Program-made: the position numbers and the translations under genes
Assembly (NCBI RefSeq): GCF_000447205.1
Contig: NZ_AUWY01000123.1
Coordinates: forward strand, 24,478-88,477
Reading direction: 5' to 3'
Length of the DNA: 64,000 bases
Origin: Sphingobium ummariense RL-3
GTDB lineage: Bacteria; Pseudomonadota; Alphaproteobacteria; Sphingomonadales; Sphingomonadaceae
Shown here: positions 18,265 to 27,025 of the stretch, piece by piece
Position numbering within the stretch: the stretch's first letter is position 1
Layout of the letters: every line of letters begins with the position of its first letter
Notes under the pieces: generated by a model
What the model saw: only the letters and a program-made list of their open reading frames with translations
Database searches by the model: none
What the model was told of the DNA's origin: nothing

Positions 18265-18341
18265 GCACCCATAGCTCAGCTGGATAGAGCGCTGCCCTCC
18301 GAAGGCAGAGGCCAGAGGTTCGAATCCTCTTGGGTGCGCCA
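18265..18341 (+). tRNA. tRNA-Arg (anticodon CCG)
   Basis: Complete cloverleaf of 77 bases: acceptor GCACCCA/TGGGTGC, D-arm GCTC...GAGC, anticodon stem CTGCC/GGCAG around loop CTCCGAA, T-arm AGAGG-TTCGAAT-CCTCT, discriminator G and encoded CCA. It marks the left border of the accessory region. Confidence 0.97.
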
Positions 18342-18595
18342 AAACTCACCAATAAAATCAGTAGGTTGAGAGGAAAACCGCCTCTCCCGCCAGGTCCCCC
18401 GCCAAACCGAAAACTCACCAGCTTTGGCCGTGACGACTGCAAAAACCCCGGATTTCAGCCAGAATTGCCTCGGGTCAAACTCACCAACAGCGAAAACTCG
18501 TCTGAGAAGCGTTCTTGCCAGCGATCGGAACGCGACTGAGGGTGACAGAGAGCGATGCGCTTCCCTTCGGGACCGGCGCTCTAACTCCGCTGATG
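18342..18595. other. Non-coding stretch between tRNA-Arg and first IS110 element
   Basis: No gene is supported here. Short words such as AAAACTCACCA recur loosely (18350, 18410, 18477), but I find no coding, terminator or integrase signal. It may be decayed integrative-element DNA next to the tRNA. Confidence 0.4.
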
Positions 18596-19884
18596 AGGTG
18601 GACGCCCCCTCTTTCGGCATCGGCATGCCATAGTGTCGGCCGTCGAAGGTCCGTCACTAACAGAGGAGCCGTCCACTATGGATGTACCACGATCGGGTTT
18701 GATATCGCCAAGGGTGTTTTTCAGGTTCACGGAGTCAATGGCGCTGGGGAAGTCACGCTTCGGCGTTGAATATCCCATGCCCAGGTGCTGACGCTGTTCA
18801 AGCATTTGCCGCCGTGCCTGGTCGGCATGGAAGCCTGCGGCACCGCGCCTCATTGGGCGCGGGCGATCTCGGCGCTGACGCATGATGTGCGCCTCATCTC
18901 GCCGGCCTACGTCAAGCCTTACGTGAAGCGGTCCAAGACCGACGCCGCCGACGCGGCGGTGATCTGCGAGGCGGTCAGTCGGCCCCAGATGCGGTTCGTG
19001 CCGGTCAAGAGCCCCGACGACCAAGCCCTCGCGCTGTCCTACAAGACTCGCAGCCTGATGGTGGCGCAACGCACGGCGGCCGTTAACACGATGCGAGCCC
19101 ACCTCAGCGAGTTCGGCATCATCTCGCGTCAGGGACTGATCGGCTCGGCCGAACTCGTCTCGCTGACCAGGAACGGCGAGGAACGCCTGCCAGACCTGGC
19201 GCGCGAGAACCTTGCCGAGGTCGCCGACCTGATCGAAGCGGTGGAAGCCAAGATCGCGCAACTCGACGCGAAGCTGGCGGACATTGTCAAGAAGGATGAG
19301 CGATGCCGCCGCCTCATCAAGGTGCCCGGCATCGGGCCAGTAGCCGCCGGCACGCTGATCGCGCTTTCCGGCGACATGAAGCGCTTCCGCAGCGGACGTG
19401 ATTATGCCGCCCGGCTCGGTCTGACACCACGCCAGAACTCCAGTGGCGAGCGCGTGCGGATCGGCAGGATGAGCAAGGCCGGGAACCGAGATTTGCGCGT
19501 GCTGCTCGTTCTCGCCCAGATGTCAGTGATTCGCCGGGCAAGGTCCAATCCGCCACGGATATCCACATGGGTGCTGGACCTGATGAAGCGACGCCCGTCA
19601 CTTGTGGTCGCAGTGGCCATGGCCGCGAAAACCGCCGGCATCATTTGGGCGATGCTGACGCGTGGCGAGGAATTATAAGCTGCAGACCGCATAACGCGGT
19701 GCGCTAAAGAGACCCTGCAGTGCTGAAGCGCCAAGGGTAGTGAGGCAATTGCTCAGGAGATGATGACGAACCGGTTGTGCACCGGGGATCGGCAAAACCC
19801 GCAAAGCGTACGGCGCTTCGAGCGCGTTCCGCTGATTGGGAGTTGCTCCGCGGACTTCATCAGGGCCCGCGATCTCGGATCGAT
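18596..19884 (+). mobile_element. IS110-family element 1 (decayed)
   Basis: The left end is proposed at GAGGTGGACGCCCCCTC (about 18596), which resembles the left end of the second IS110 copy (GGGGTGGATGCCCCCTTC, 20649). The transposase starts only about 80 bases inside, while roughly 200 non-coding bases follow it. That layout, short 5' and long 3' non-coding ends without terminal inverted repeats, fits the IS1111 group of IS110 elements. The right end near 19,884 is inferred from where alcohol dehydrogenase homology begins. Confidence 0.6.
18678..19678 (+). pseudogene. IS110-family transposase, frameshift and in-frame stop
   Basis: DEDD-type recombinase of the IS110 family. After the ATG at 18678 (MDV...), the frame shifts by one base to reach TIGFDIAKGVFQVHGV, then an in-frame TGA at 18767-18769 interrupts before QVLTLFKHLPPCLVGMEACG. 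The rest is open to 19678 with KTDAADAAVI, IKVPGIGPVAAGTL and LGLTPRQNSSGERVRIGRMSKAGN, covering both the RuvC-like DEDD domain and the serine-containing Tnp domain. It is inactive unless both lesions are sequence errors. Confidence 0.82.
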
Positions 19885-20373
19885 CTGGGCCCTGCAGATT
19901 GCGAAGATGTTCGGCGCCACCGCCGTCATCACGTCGTCTTCCGATGAAAAGCTCGAACGGGCGGAGCTATTAGGCGCCGACCATGTCTTGAACTATCGCA
20001 CCGTCTCCGACTGGGGTAAGGCGGTGCGTGACAGGACCGGCGGCTGGGGCGTCGATCTTGTGCTGGAAGTCGGCGGCCCGGCCACGATGGCGCAGTCCGC
20101 GGAAGCCGTTCGCATCGGCGGCCACATCGCCATGATTGAGGGGCTTGCGGGCTATGAAGGCGGCCTTCCCGTTCTGGCGATGATGATGAAGCAGGCGCGA
20201 GCGCAGGGATTGATCGTGGGTAGCCGGAAGCAGCAACAAGACTTTGTACGTGCAATAGATGCCAATGGTCTCCGGCCTGTCATCGACCGACGGTTCCACT
20301 GGAAAAGCTGGCAGACGCTTTCCGGTGCGAGATCACCGGCGGGCATTTCGACAAAATCGGCGTCGAGTGGTAG
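19885..20373 (+). pseudogene. Zinc-type alcohol dehydrogenase fragment (5'-truncated, frameshifted)
   Basis: C-terminal part of an MDR-superfamily NAD(P)-dependent alcohol dehydrogenase: ALQIAKMFGATAVITSSSDE, ELLGADHVLNYR, WGVDLVLEVGGPATM and IGGHIAMIEGLAG of the Rossmann domain. Near 20,295 the frame shifts, and the remaining homologous end PLEKLADAFRCEITGGHFDK continues in another frame to the TAG at 20371-20373. The catalytic zinc domain is missing on the left, where the IS110 element ends. It is a remnant without expected activity. Confidence 0.8.
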
Positions 20374-20640
20374 CGGTCGCCCCACCCTTTCTACCGCGAT
20401 GAGTCGTGACGCTTACAGCGATGTGCAATGAAGGTTGCTGTCACTTCTTACATCGCTGCTTGGCCGGGGATTGTTTTGTGCCATGCGGCTCACGATGGAC
20501 TGGCCAGAAAACTGCACGGCCTATGTCGCCCACAGCCGGCGTTGCTCTATCGAGCACTCGGCCCCGCGCTATAGTCGCAGCACTGGTCGTTCATGCGGCG
20601 GCATGAAATGCAAACGCCGCTCGCTCAGAGAGTCCATTAC
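20374..20640. other. No gene seen between dehydrogenase fragment and second IS110 element
   Basis: No convincing coding frame, RNA or repeat was recognised in this stretch; the short open frames have no family character. Confidence 0.4.
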
Positions 20641-20724
20641 TGAACTGATGGGGTGGATGCCCCCTTCATCCGGCATCGTATGATGCCTGACCGGCGCGAT
20701 GCAGCGCTGGAGATGGAGGAGCAC

Positions 20725-21738
20725 ATGACCGACGTTCACATTCTCGCGATCGACCTAGCCAAGCGCAGCTTCCAGATCTGCGCCACCGCGGCGGGAGGGG
20801 CGGTTCTATTTAACCGGATGATTTCGCGCGCGAAGCTCGAGACGGTTCCGCGCGAGCAGACACCTTGCATTGTGGCGATGGAGGCGTGCGCGACGAGCCA
20901 TTTCTGGGGACGGTTTGCGCAAGGCCTTGGCCACGAGGTGCGGCTGATCCCGCCGATCTACGTGAAGCCGTTCGTCAAACGACAGAAGAACGATGCGGCG
21001 GATGCGGCTGCGATCGCCGAAGCCGCGCTGCGGCCGAACTTACATTTCGTGGCGGTCAAGAGCGCGGAGCATCAGGCCCGCGCAGTCGCATTCCGGACCC
21101 ACCAGTCCTTTGTCGGGCAGCGCACCCAACTGATCAACGCCCTGCGGGGACATCTTGGCGAGTTCGGGCTCGTGGTTGCGCAAGGGCCGACAGGTCTCAA
21201 GACCGTCGCTGGCATGATCGACGACAACGCGACTGAACTCCCTGACGCTGTGCGCGATATCGTTCGTCTTTACCTCGATCAGATCGCGGTGCTCACGCAG
21301 AAGATTGACGATCTGCACTTCAAGCTGCGCGCCGCGATCAAGGTCGACGACGCGATGCGTCGGCTCTGCACAGTGCCGGGAGTCGGCCCGGTGACCGCGG
21401 GTGCGATAATGGCATTCGCACCCGATTTGCGCGCCTTCGCCAGCGGCCGAAACTTCGCCGCCTGGCTCGGCTTGGTCCCGCGGCAGCGATCGACCGGCGG
21501 CAAGACGCGACTCGGCGGCGTAAGCAAGATGGGCCAGGCCGATATCCGCAAGCTGCTGATTGTTGGCGCGATGAGCAGGATCCGCTGGATCATCCGGCGC
21601 GGCGTGTTGCCCGACAGTTGGCTCGGCCGCATACTGGGGCGCAAGCCGCGCATGGTGGCGGCCGTCGCGCTGGCCAACAAAATGGCGCGCATGATCTGGG
21701 CGATGATGACGCGCGAACAGAATTACCGGATGGCGTGA
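20725..21738 (+). CDS. IS110-family transposase (intact)
   Basis: RNA-guided DEDD recombinase of 337 residues. The ATG at 20725 has GGAGGAGC just upstream and opens MTDVHILAIDLAKRSFQ. RuvC-like acidic residues: D10 (AIDLAKR), E53 (VAMEACATS), D90 and D93 (KNDAADAA). C-terminal Tnp domain: LCTVPGVGPVTAGAIM, FAAWLGLVPRQRSTGGKTRL with the candidate catalytic serine, and GVSKMGQADIRKLLI. No stop or frameshift is visible, so this copy may be active. Confidence 0.93.
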   Translation: MTDVHILAIDLAKRSFQICATAAGGAVLFNRMISRAKLETVPREQTPCIVAMEACATSHFWGRFAQGLGHEVRLIPPIYVKPFVKRQKNDAADAAAIAEAALRPNLHFVAVKSAEHQARAVAFRTHQSFVGQRTQLINALRGHLGEFGLVVAQGPTGLKTVAGMIDDNATELPDAVRDIVRLYLDQIAVLTQKIDDLHFKLRAAIKVDDAMRRLCTVPGVGPVTAGAIMAFAPDLRAFASGRNFAAWLGLVPRQRSTGGKTRLGGVSKMGQADIRKLLIVGAMSRIRWIIRRGVLPDSWLGRILGRKPRMVAAVALANKMARMIWAMMTREQNYRMA

Positions 21739-22033
21739 CGCGCTTGCCCCCCACACAAGGGCGACGCGGGGAGCGCTTAGGGGCTGACAACCCCGACAAG
21801 GAGATCGACAGACGATTATGCGGCAAGGACTTCAATGTTCCAGGGCGAGCAAACCAGGCCCGGCGCTCGAGCAATAAAGCTCTCTGAACCGATGTGGACC
21901 TCGTTCTTCGAACTGCATACCGGCCCGTGGCGAATATCAGGCCACAATATGAGGCCTGACACACGAGCGATAGAAGCGCCAAGCTGTCCCAACCGTCTGA
22001 AAATCACCTTGCAAAACTGGGGGCATCCACACA
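21739..22033 (+). ncRNA. Candidate IS110 guide (bridge/seek) RNA region
   Basis: The 3' non-coding end of the intact IS110 element. Stem-loops can be drawn: GGGG/CCCC around CTGACAA near 21780-21796, CGAGC/GCTCG (21846-21850 with 21865-21869), and CAGGCC/GGCCTG (21938-21943 with 21953-21958, nine-base loop). IS1111-group elements are known to encode their guide RNA at this end. Ends, transcription and target loops are not established; only position and folding potential support the call. Confidence 0.4.
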
Positions 22034-22035
22034 CG

Positions 22036-22194
22036 CCCTCCCGCAGCGGTGGCGCAGATCTGGAAGCTGCGCTTGGCTAGGTCGATCGCGAGAATGTGAA
22101 CGTCGGTCATGTGCTCCTCCATCTCCAGCGCTGCATCGCGCCGGTCAGGCATCATACGATGCCGGACGAAGGGGGCATCCACCCCATCAGTTCA
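22036..22194 (-). mobile_element. Inverted 5'-end fragment of the same IS110 element
   Basis: 159 bases almost identical, in reverse orientation, to 20641-20799: left end, ribosome-binding site, ATG and the first 25 codons of the transposase (MTDVHILAIDLAKRSF... to AAGG), differing at a few positions. The match ends abruptly at GCGGGAGGG, next to the right end of the intact element. It looks like the remains of a second copy, cut when the intact copy inserted or by a later deletion. Confidence 0.85.
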
Positions 22195-22196
22195 AA

Positions 22197-22503
22197 CCGC
22201 GACAAGCAGGAGGTCAGACGTTGGGCCAACAACAGGAGTGGAGAACAGCCACCTGCCCTTCCGACGACGAGAGCGAGCCATGCTGCGCTTCAGGCAGATG
22301 AAGGCGCTACAGAAGTTCGCCTCCGTCCACACTAACCTTCACAACCACTTCTCACTGGAACGCCACCTCGTCGATCGAAAGACCTATAAGGAAAGACGCT
22401 CGGCCGCCGTGGCCGAGTGGCGGTCGCTGGCAAGCTAGCCCCCTGGCCTGCCCCACCCGAAGTGCATCCGGTGGAGACGAGTTCGCATTCGACTGACAGC
22501 TCC
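22197..22503 (+). mobile_element. IS6-family transposase 3' remnant plus right end, copy A
   Basis: Encodes the C-terminal end of an IS6-type DDE transposase in two frames: KQEVRRWANNR, then after a one-base insertion VENSHLPFRRRERAMLRF, MKALQKFASVH and YKERRSAAVAEWRSLAS to a stop at 22438. The final catalytic glutamate (VENS) is included. Homology to copy B (27497-27757) continues about 60 bases beyond the stop, through GGAGACGAG, so the right end of the element is probably included. It is inactive. Confidence 0.78.
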
Positions 22504-22602
22504 TTCCTGACCCAAGCTCGACCGATTTATGAGGCGCGGAACTGTCAGATGACGTCCATCTTTACCGTTGCAAAGGCGGATAGGGCGACCGAAAGAGGGG
22601 CA

Positions 22603-24195
22603 ATGAAATACTGGCAATCCTTCGTTGCAGCCGGCCTTGTTTCCCTTCTAGCTTTTGGAAATCCCAGCCGGGCGCAGTCCTCACCCGCCGAACTGTACGG
22701 TGACCTTTTCCGCCGCGTTCAACTGGAAAAGCTGTTCCCTGACGGCAAGACCTTTGTCGATGCCGTGCCGCGGTTGGCCCCCGGCGCGGTCATGACGGCC
22801 TATCGGCAGCAGCAGCCCCGCGACAAGGATGCGCTGCGCGCCTTCGTGCTGCGCCATTTCCGGGTGCCCGGTATCAACGATCATGATGCGTCCAACCTGC
22901 GCGACCATGTGCGCGCGCTCTGGCCGGTACTGGTCCGCCAGCCTGTCGAACGGCAGGCGGGCAGTTCCGAGCTGCCCCTGCCCGCCCCCTTCATCGTTCC
23001 GGGCGGACGCTTCCGCGAAATCTACTATTGGGACAGCTATTTCACCATGCTGGGCCTCGCGGTCGATGGGCAGCAGCCATTGATCGAAAGCATGCTGGTG
23101 GATTTCACCGCCACGGTCGAAACCTATGGCCATATCCCCAACGGGATGCGGACCTATTATCTCAGCCGGTCGCAGCCGCCCTTTTATGCGCTGATGTTGG
23201 ACCTGTCGAAGGATGATACGCCCGCGATCGCCGCGCGCCGGTTGGCGGCGCTGCGGCAGGAACATGCCTATTGGATGAAGGGCGCTCGCTGCGCCGTCGC
23301 GAGCGGCGCATGCGAGCGGGTCGTGCGAATGCCCGACGGCACGTTGCTCAACCGCTATTGGGACGACAAGGACGCGCCCCGCGACGAATCCTATGCGGAG
23401 GATGTGGCCACCGCTGCGGAAGCCGGCAGCGACAAGGCGACGACCTACCGGCATCTGCGCGCGGGCGCGGAAAGCGGATGGGATTTCAGCTCGCGCTGGT
23501 TCGGCGACGGGCGCTCCATCGCCACGATCCACACGACGGACATTGTTCCGGTGGATCTCAACAGCCTGATGCTGGCGATGGAGCAACGGATTGAGGTCCG
23601 ATGCCGCAAGGTGGGCGACACCGCCTGCGCCACGGAATTTGCCGGGCTGGCGCGCAAGCGCAAGGCAGCGATGGACCGCTATCTTTGGGTCGGCCGAGAA
23701 GGGCGCTACGCCGACTGGGACAGCAAGACCCGCCGTCCCACGCCAGTGCTGTCGGCTGCGACTCTTTATCCCCTGTTCGTCGGTGCGGCCTCCCCCGCGC
23801 AGGTTAGCGCGGTCGCCGCGACCGTGCACGCGAAGCTGCTCGGCCGGGGCGGCCTGCGCACCACGCCCAACCAGACCGGCCAGCAATGGGACCAGCCCAA
23901 TGGCTGGGCGCCGCTGCAGTGGGTGGCGATCGACGGACTGGCGCGCAATGGACAGGCGGCCCTGGCGCGAGACATCGCCGGACGCTGGATCGGCACGGTC
24001 GCGGCCGCCTATGCCGAAACGGGTAAAATGCTGGAAAAATATGACGTGGAGGAAAGGAAGCCCGGCGGCGGCGGCGAATATCCGCTGCAGGACGGCTTCG
24101 GCTGGACCAACGGCGTGACCAGCGCGATCCTTGAGCGCTACCCCGACATCGCCACGGATCTGGACCAGGCGGAGACAAGAGCCGCCGCCCAATAG
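22603..24195 (+). CDS. treA: Periplasmic trehalase (GH37)
   Basis: Hydrolyses alpha,alpha-trehalose to two glucose units in the periplasm. 530 residues with signal peptide MKYWQSFVAAGLVSLLAFGNPSRA. Both GH37 signatures are present: PGGRFREIYYWDSY (133-146) and QWDQPNGWAP (about 428-437). RAGAESGWDFSSRW holds the catalytic acid D294, and GGGGEYPLQDGFGWTNGV closes the family pattern. GAGGGG just before the ATG at 22603 supports the start. It faces a TonB receptor gene across a shared terminator, and both are enclosed by IS6-family remnants. Confidence 0.95.
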   Translation: MKYWQSFVAAGLVSLLAFGNPSRAQSSPAELYGDLFRRVQLEKLFPDGKTFVDAVPRLAPGAVMTAYRQQQPRDKDALRAFVLRHFRVPGINDHDASNLRDHVRALWPVLVRQPVERQAGSSELPLPAPFIVPGGRFREIYYWDSYFTMLGLAVDGQQPLIESMLVDFTATVETYGHIPNGMRTYYLSRSQPPFYALMLDLSKDDTPAIAARRLAALRQEHAYWMKGARCAVASGACERVVRMPDGTLLNRYWDDKDAPRDESYAEDVATAAEAGSDKATTYRHLRAGAESGWDFSSRWFGDGRSIATIHTTDIVPVDLNSLMLAMEQRIEVRCRKVGDTACATEFAGLARKRKAAMDRYLWVGREGRYADWDSKTRRPTPVLSAATLYPLFVGAASPAQVSAVAATVHAKLLGRGGLRTTPNQTGQQWDQPNGWAPLQWVAIDGLARNGQAALARDIAGRWIGTVAAAYAETGKMLEKYDVEERKPGGGGEYPLQDGFGWTNGVTSAILERYPDIATDLDQAETRAAAQ

Positions 24196-24197
24196 CA

Positions 24198-24236
24198 AAG
24201 GAGGCCAGACGATCGGATCGTCTGGCCTCCTTTTTT
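24198..24236. terminator. Strong bidirectional intrinsic terminator
   Basis: Perfect 15-base stem AGGAGGCCAGACGAT/ATCGTCTGGCCTCCT with loop CGG, followed by TTTTTT on the plus strand and preceded by A residues for the minus strand. It lies between the convergent trehalase and TonB receptor genes. Confidence 0.93.
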
Positions 24237-24288
24237 TGCGTTTCGCGACAGGGGCGCCGGTCAGCAAACCGGCGCACCCGTCATGCCG

Positions 24289-26691
24289 TCAGAAGCTGTA
24301 AGCCGCGCTGAACCGGAAGGACCGGCCCAGGATCGGGCGCGCCAAGATCGTGCCCGAACCCTGCGACCCGATGATACGCGGATTGCCTTCGGTCAGGCCC
24401 AGCTCGTCGGTCAGATTGTTGCCCGTCACCGCCAGCTTCAGGCGCTGATTGACCTCGACCGAAACGCCCGCGTCCAGCTGGTAATAGTTGGGCAGCAGCT
24501 GCGCATTTTCCGGATCGGAGAAGCGGTCGCCCGTATATTGCAGCGTGGCGAAGATGGACGGGCGGAAATTGCCGACCTCCAGTTCGTAGCTGGGCGTCAC
24601 GCGCCACATCCACTTGGGTTGCCGCTGCACGCGGTTGCCCGTATTGTCGATGGTGCCGTTGCCGCTGAAGAAGCCGCGATAGGTGCCGTCGAGATAGGTG
24701 CCCGCCGCCGCGATGCTGAAGCCCGCGAACGGACGGATCACGCCCTCCAGCTCGACGCCGGTCGCCTTCGCGCCGCCGACCGACTCGTTGGGCACGCCGT
24801 TGATGATCTGCGTCGTGGCCAACCCGTCGAACTTGTTGTGGAACAAGGTCGCATAGAGATTGACCAGCGGGGTCGAGACCTTGAGCCCGCCTTCGTAGGT
24901 GTCGACCTTCGAGATCAAGGTCAGGCCCTCGCGCAGATTATCGAATTGCGGGAAGCTGTTGCCCCGGCTGTAGCGAGCGAAGACGCCGACCTGATTGGTG
25001 AAGTCGTAATTGCCACCCACCGTCCACGACCAGCGCGACCCGCCATAGTCGATGCGGTTGGCGCGGCCCAGCTGGACCGTCCGGTCATAGAGCGTGGCGG
25101 CGCTGCCGTCCCGGTCGAACGCGGCCCCGGACGTGGCGACGTCGCCCGTCACCTCGTGCCGCTGCCAGCGCAGGCCGCCGTCGACGCGCAGCTTGTCGGT
25201 GATCTGCAGTTCGTCCACTGCGTAGAAGGCAATGTCGCGCCCTTCATAACGGCCGCTCACCAGGAAGCTGTCGCCGGAGGTGAAGCCGTCGCGCGTGGCC
25301 ACGCGGCCGTCGCCCAGCGTCAGATTCAGGCGGCGTGCATTGGGTTCCGCCGTCAGCAGCACGTCGTTGCCCAGCGCCCAGGTGTCGCGCGTGGTGTAGT
25401 TGGCAAGGTAGAAGCCGCCGGTCAGCTTGTTGCCGCCCGCGCTGAATTCCAACGCCAGGTCGTTGACGAAGGCGTCGATCCGCTTGCGCACATCCCAGAT
25501 GCCCGCGCGCATGACTTGCGTTTCGCCCGGCGCCGCAGCGCCGTCCGATGCGAAGGTCAGGCTGCCCACGGTCGATCCCGCGCCGCCCAGCGCCACCGCC
25601 ATGTCGGCGGCGCTCATCGGCGCGTCAGTCGGCACCAAGCCGACCGTGTTGGCCGTGCCCCACAGATAGCTGGCCCGTTCGCGCAGGCGCAGATTATCGA
25701 CCAGCTCATAATCGAAGCTCAGGCCCAGATTGCCGATCTTCGCGCCACGCCCGTCCGCCAGGTCGACGGTGCGGCCGGCATTGTTGGTGGTGATGCGTGT
25801 ATCCCGGCTGGCGAGCGCGCCGGTGCCATGGTCGAAATTGGCGAACTGGCTGATCTTGCTGCCGTCCTGGACGACCGGGATGGGCAGCAGCCACTGGCCA
25901 TGATCATTGAGATAGCGGCCGTAGATGAGCACCGAGCCGCGCCCGTCAAAGTCGTGACGGATGTTCGCGGTCACCTGTCCACCCTTTTCGGCGCGGAACC
26001 GCGGATCGCGGATGCCGTTGCCCTGGGCGTAATAGCCGCCGACCATGAAGGTCGTATCCTGGCTGATCGGGCCGGAAATCCAGGCGTCGCCGCGCACCTC
26101 GTCGTAATCGGTGTAGGACAGCTTGGCGAAGCCCTTCAGCATATCGCCGCCTTCGCGCTGCTGCACGTTGACGGTCAGGCCCGGCTGCCCGTTCGAAAAC
26201 AGCGAGCCGGTGCCGCCGCGCACGGCTTCCACGCGCTCGACGGTCTCGTCGAGGCGGATAAGCTGCGAATTTTCGAGGAAGGACAGGGTTGGCGGCGGGA
26301 AGAAGGGAACGCCGCCCAGCTGGAAGGTGACGAACTGCGCGTCGCCGCCCGACGGATAGCCGCGCACGAAGATGTTCGCGCCATTCTGGCCGCCTGAGCT
26401 TTCGGCGCTGACGCCCGGAATGGTGCGCAGCAGGTCGGCCGTGCTGTTGGGCGCGGCGCGGGCAATCGCCTCGGCGCCAAGGCTGGTCACGGCGAAGGCC
26501 GCGTCCTGACGCCGGGTGCCGCCGCCAGCCGTGCCGACGACGACGATGTCCGCCTGACTTTCGTCGGCAGCGGCTTGGGCGTCGTCCTGCGGCGCGGTCT
26601 GCGCGTTCGCGGCCGTGCCGGCCGCGAAGAGAGCAAAGGGTGTGACACCTGCCAGAAGCCATCTGCAAGCGGATGTACGGTTGGTCTGCAT
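24289..26691 (-). CDS. TonB-dependent receptor (trehalase-linked)
   Basis: Outer-membrane active transporter of 800 residues. The start at 26691 has a strong AGGAGG eight bases upstream and gives a signal peptide with AGVTPFALFAAGTAANAQ. A TonB-box-like ADIVVVGTA follows, then the plug domain (TIPGVSAESSGGQNG, FVRGYPSGGD, VERVEAVRGGTGSLFSNGQPG) and a long beta-barrel ending in RFSAAYSF with the terminal aromatic residue. The convergent position next to trehalase suggests uptake of trehalose or a related glycoside, though the sequence also resembles siderophore-type receptors; the substrate is inferred only from context. Confidence 0.9.
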   Translation of the reverse strand: MQTNRTSACRWLLAGVTPFALFAAGTAANAQTAPQDDAQAAADESQADIVVVGTAGGGTRRQDAAFAVTSLGAEAIARAAPNSTADLLRTIPGVSAESSGGQNGANIFVRGYPSGGDAQFVTFQLGGVPFFPPPTLSFLENSQLIRLDETVERVEAVRGGTGSLFSNGQPGLTVNVQQREGGDMLKGFAKLSYTDYDEVRGDAWISGPISQDTTFMVGGYYAQGNGIRDPRFRAEKGGQVTANIRHDFDGRGSVLIYGRYLNDHGQWLLPIPVVQDGSKISQFANFDHGTGALASRDTRITTNNAGRTVDLADGRGAKIGNLGLSFDYELVDNLRLRERASYLWGTANTVGLVPTDAPMSAADMAVALGGAGSTVGSLTFASDGAAAPGETQVMRAGIWDVRKRIDAFVNDLALEFSAGGNKLTGGFYLANYTTRDTWALGNDVLLTAEPNARRLNLTLGDGRVATRDGFTSGDSFLVSGRYEGRDIAFYAVDELQITDKLRVDGGLRWQRHEVTGDVATSGAAFDRDGSAATLYDRTVQLGRANRIDYGGSRWSWTVGGNYDFTNQVGVFARYSRGNSFPQFDNLREGLTLISKVDTYEGGLKVSTPLVNLYATLFHNKFDGLATTQIINGVPNESVGGAKATGVELEGVIRPFAGFSIAAAGTYLDGTYRGFFSGNGTIDNTGNRVQRQPKWMWRVTPSYELEVGNFRPSIFATLQYTGDRFSDPENAQLLPNYYQLDAGVSVEVNQRLKLAVTGNNLTDELGLTEGNPRIIGSQGSGTILARPILGRSFRFSAAYSF

Positions 26692-27025
26692 TATTTTGTC
26701 CTCCTGTGCCTCCGGCATTCTCGATGGAGCCGGATCGCAATCATGCTTGGGAAGTCGTCGTGCGATATCTTCCACTGCCCACTTTGTATCACGGGCGTAA
26801 CGGCGTCCTGAAGGCTCAATGGAGCGATCGCAATATAGTTTCGCACCTATTTCAATTCCATAGCCACGTGTGACATTGGTGCATCACAAGGCTCGCACGA
26901 TGTTGAAGAGGGGGCGGCTGCATACTGGCGACAACGCCCAGATTGATGCCGATGGAGGGCCGCGGATCGTTGACCGACTGAAGGATGGGCATGTCAAAGC
27001 AATCGACGGTACGGTAACGGCGCAC
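26692..27025. other. Non-coding stretch: promoter side of the TonB receptor and IS6 left flank
   Basis: Should contain the promoter of the minus-strand TonB receptor. No copy of the TTTAcCGGTAAA palindrome seen elsewhere in the locus was found here. From about 26,870 an open frame leads into the IS6 remnant, but without family character. Confidence 0.4.

Larger units (their letters stand above)
20641..22033 (+). mobile_element. IS110-family element 2 (apparently complete)
   Basis: About 1.4 kb. Left end TGAACTGATGGGGTGGATG at 20641 is repeated in inverted orientation at 22194. The right end is proposed at CAAAACTGGGGGCATCCAC, just before the inverted copy begins. It encodes one intact transposase (20725-21738), preceded by 84 non-coding bases and followed by about 295. 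The long 3' non-coding end fits the IS1111 group, in which the guide (bridge/seek) RNA is made from that side. Confidence 0.65.

Noticed and set aside
22550..22580. TTTACCGTTGCAAA before trehalase as a third LacI operator
   Set aside because: Only one half-site matches and the spacing differs from the two strong palindromes.
24283..26397. Very long open frame (about 700 codons) antisense to the first TonB receptor
   Set aside because: Arginine/alanine/valine-rich composition typical of a GC-rich shadow frame; the minus-strand protein has signal peptide, plug and barrel motifs.
26870..27025. Open frame leading into IS6 copy B as part of the transposase
   Set aside because: The IS6-type N-terminus begins at the ATG at 27026; the upstream part has no family similarity.
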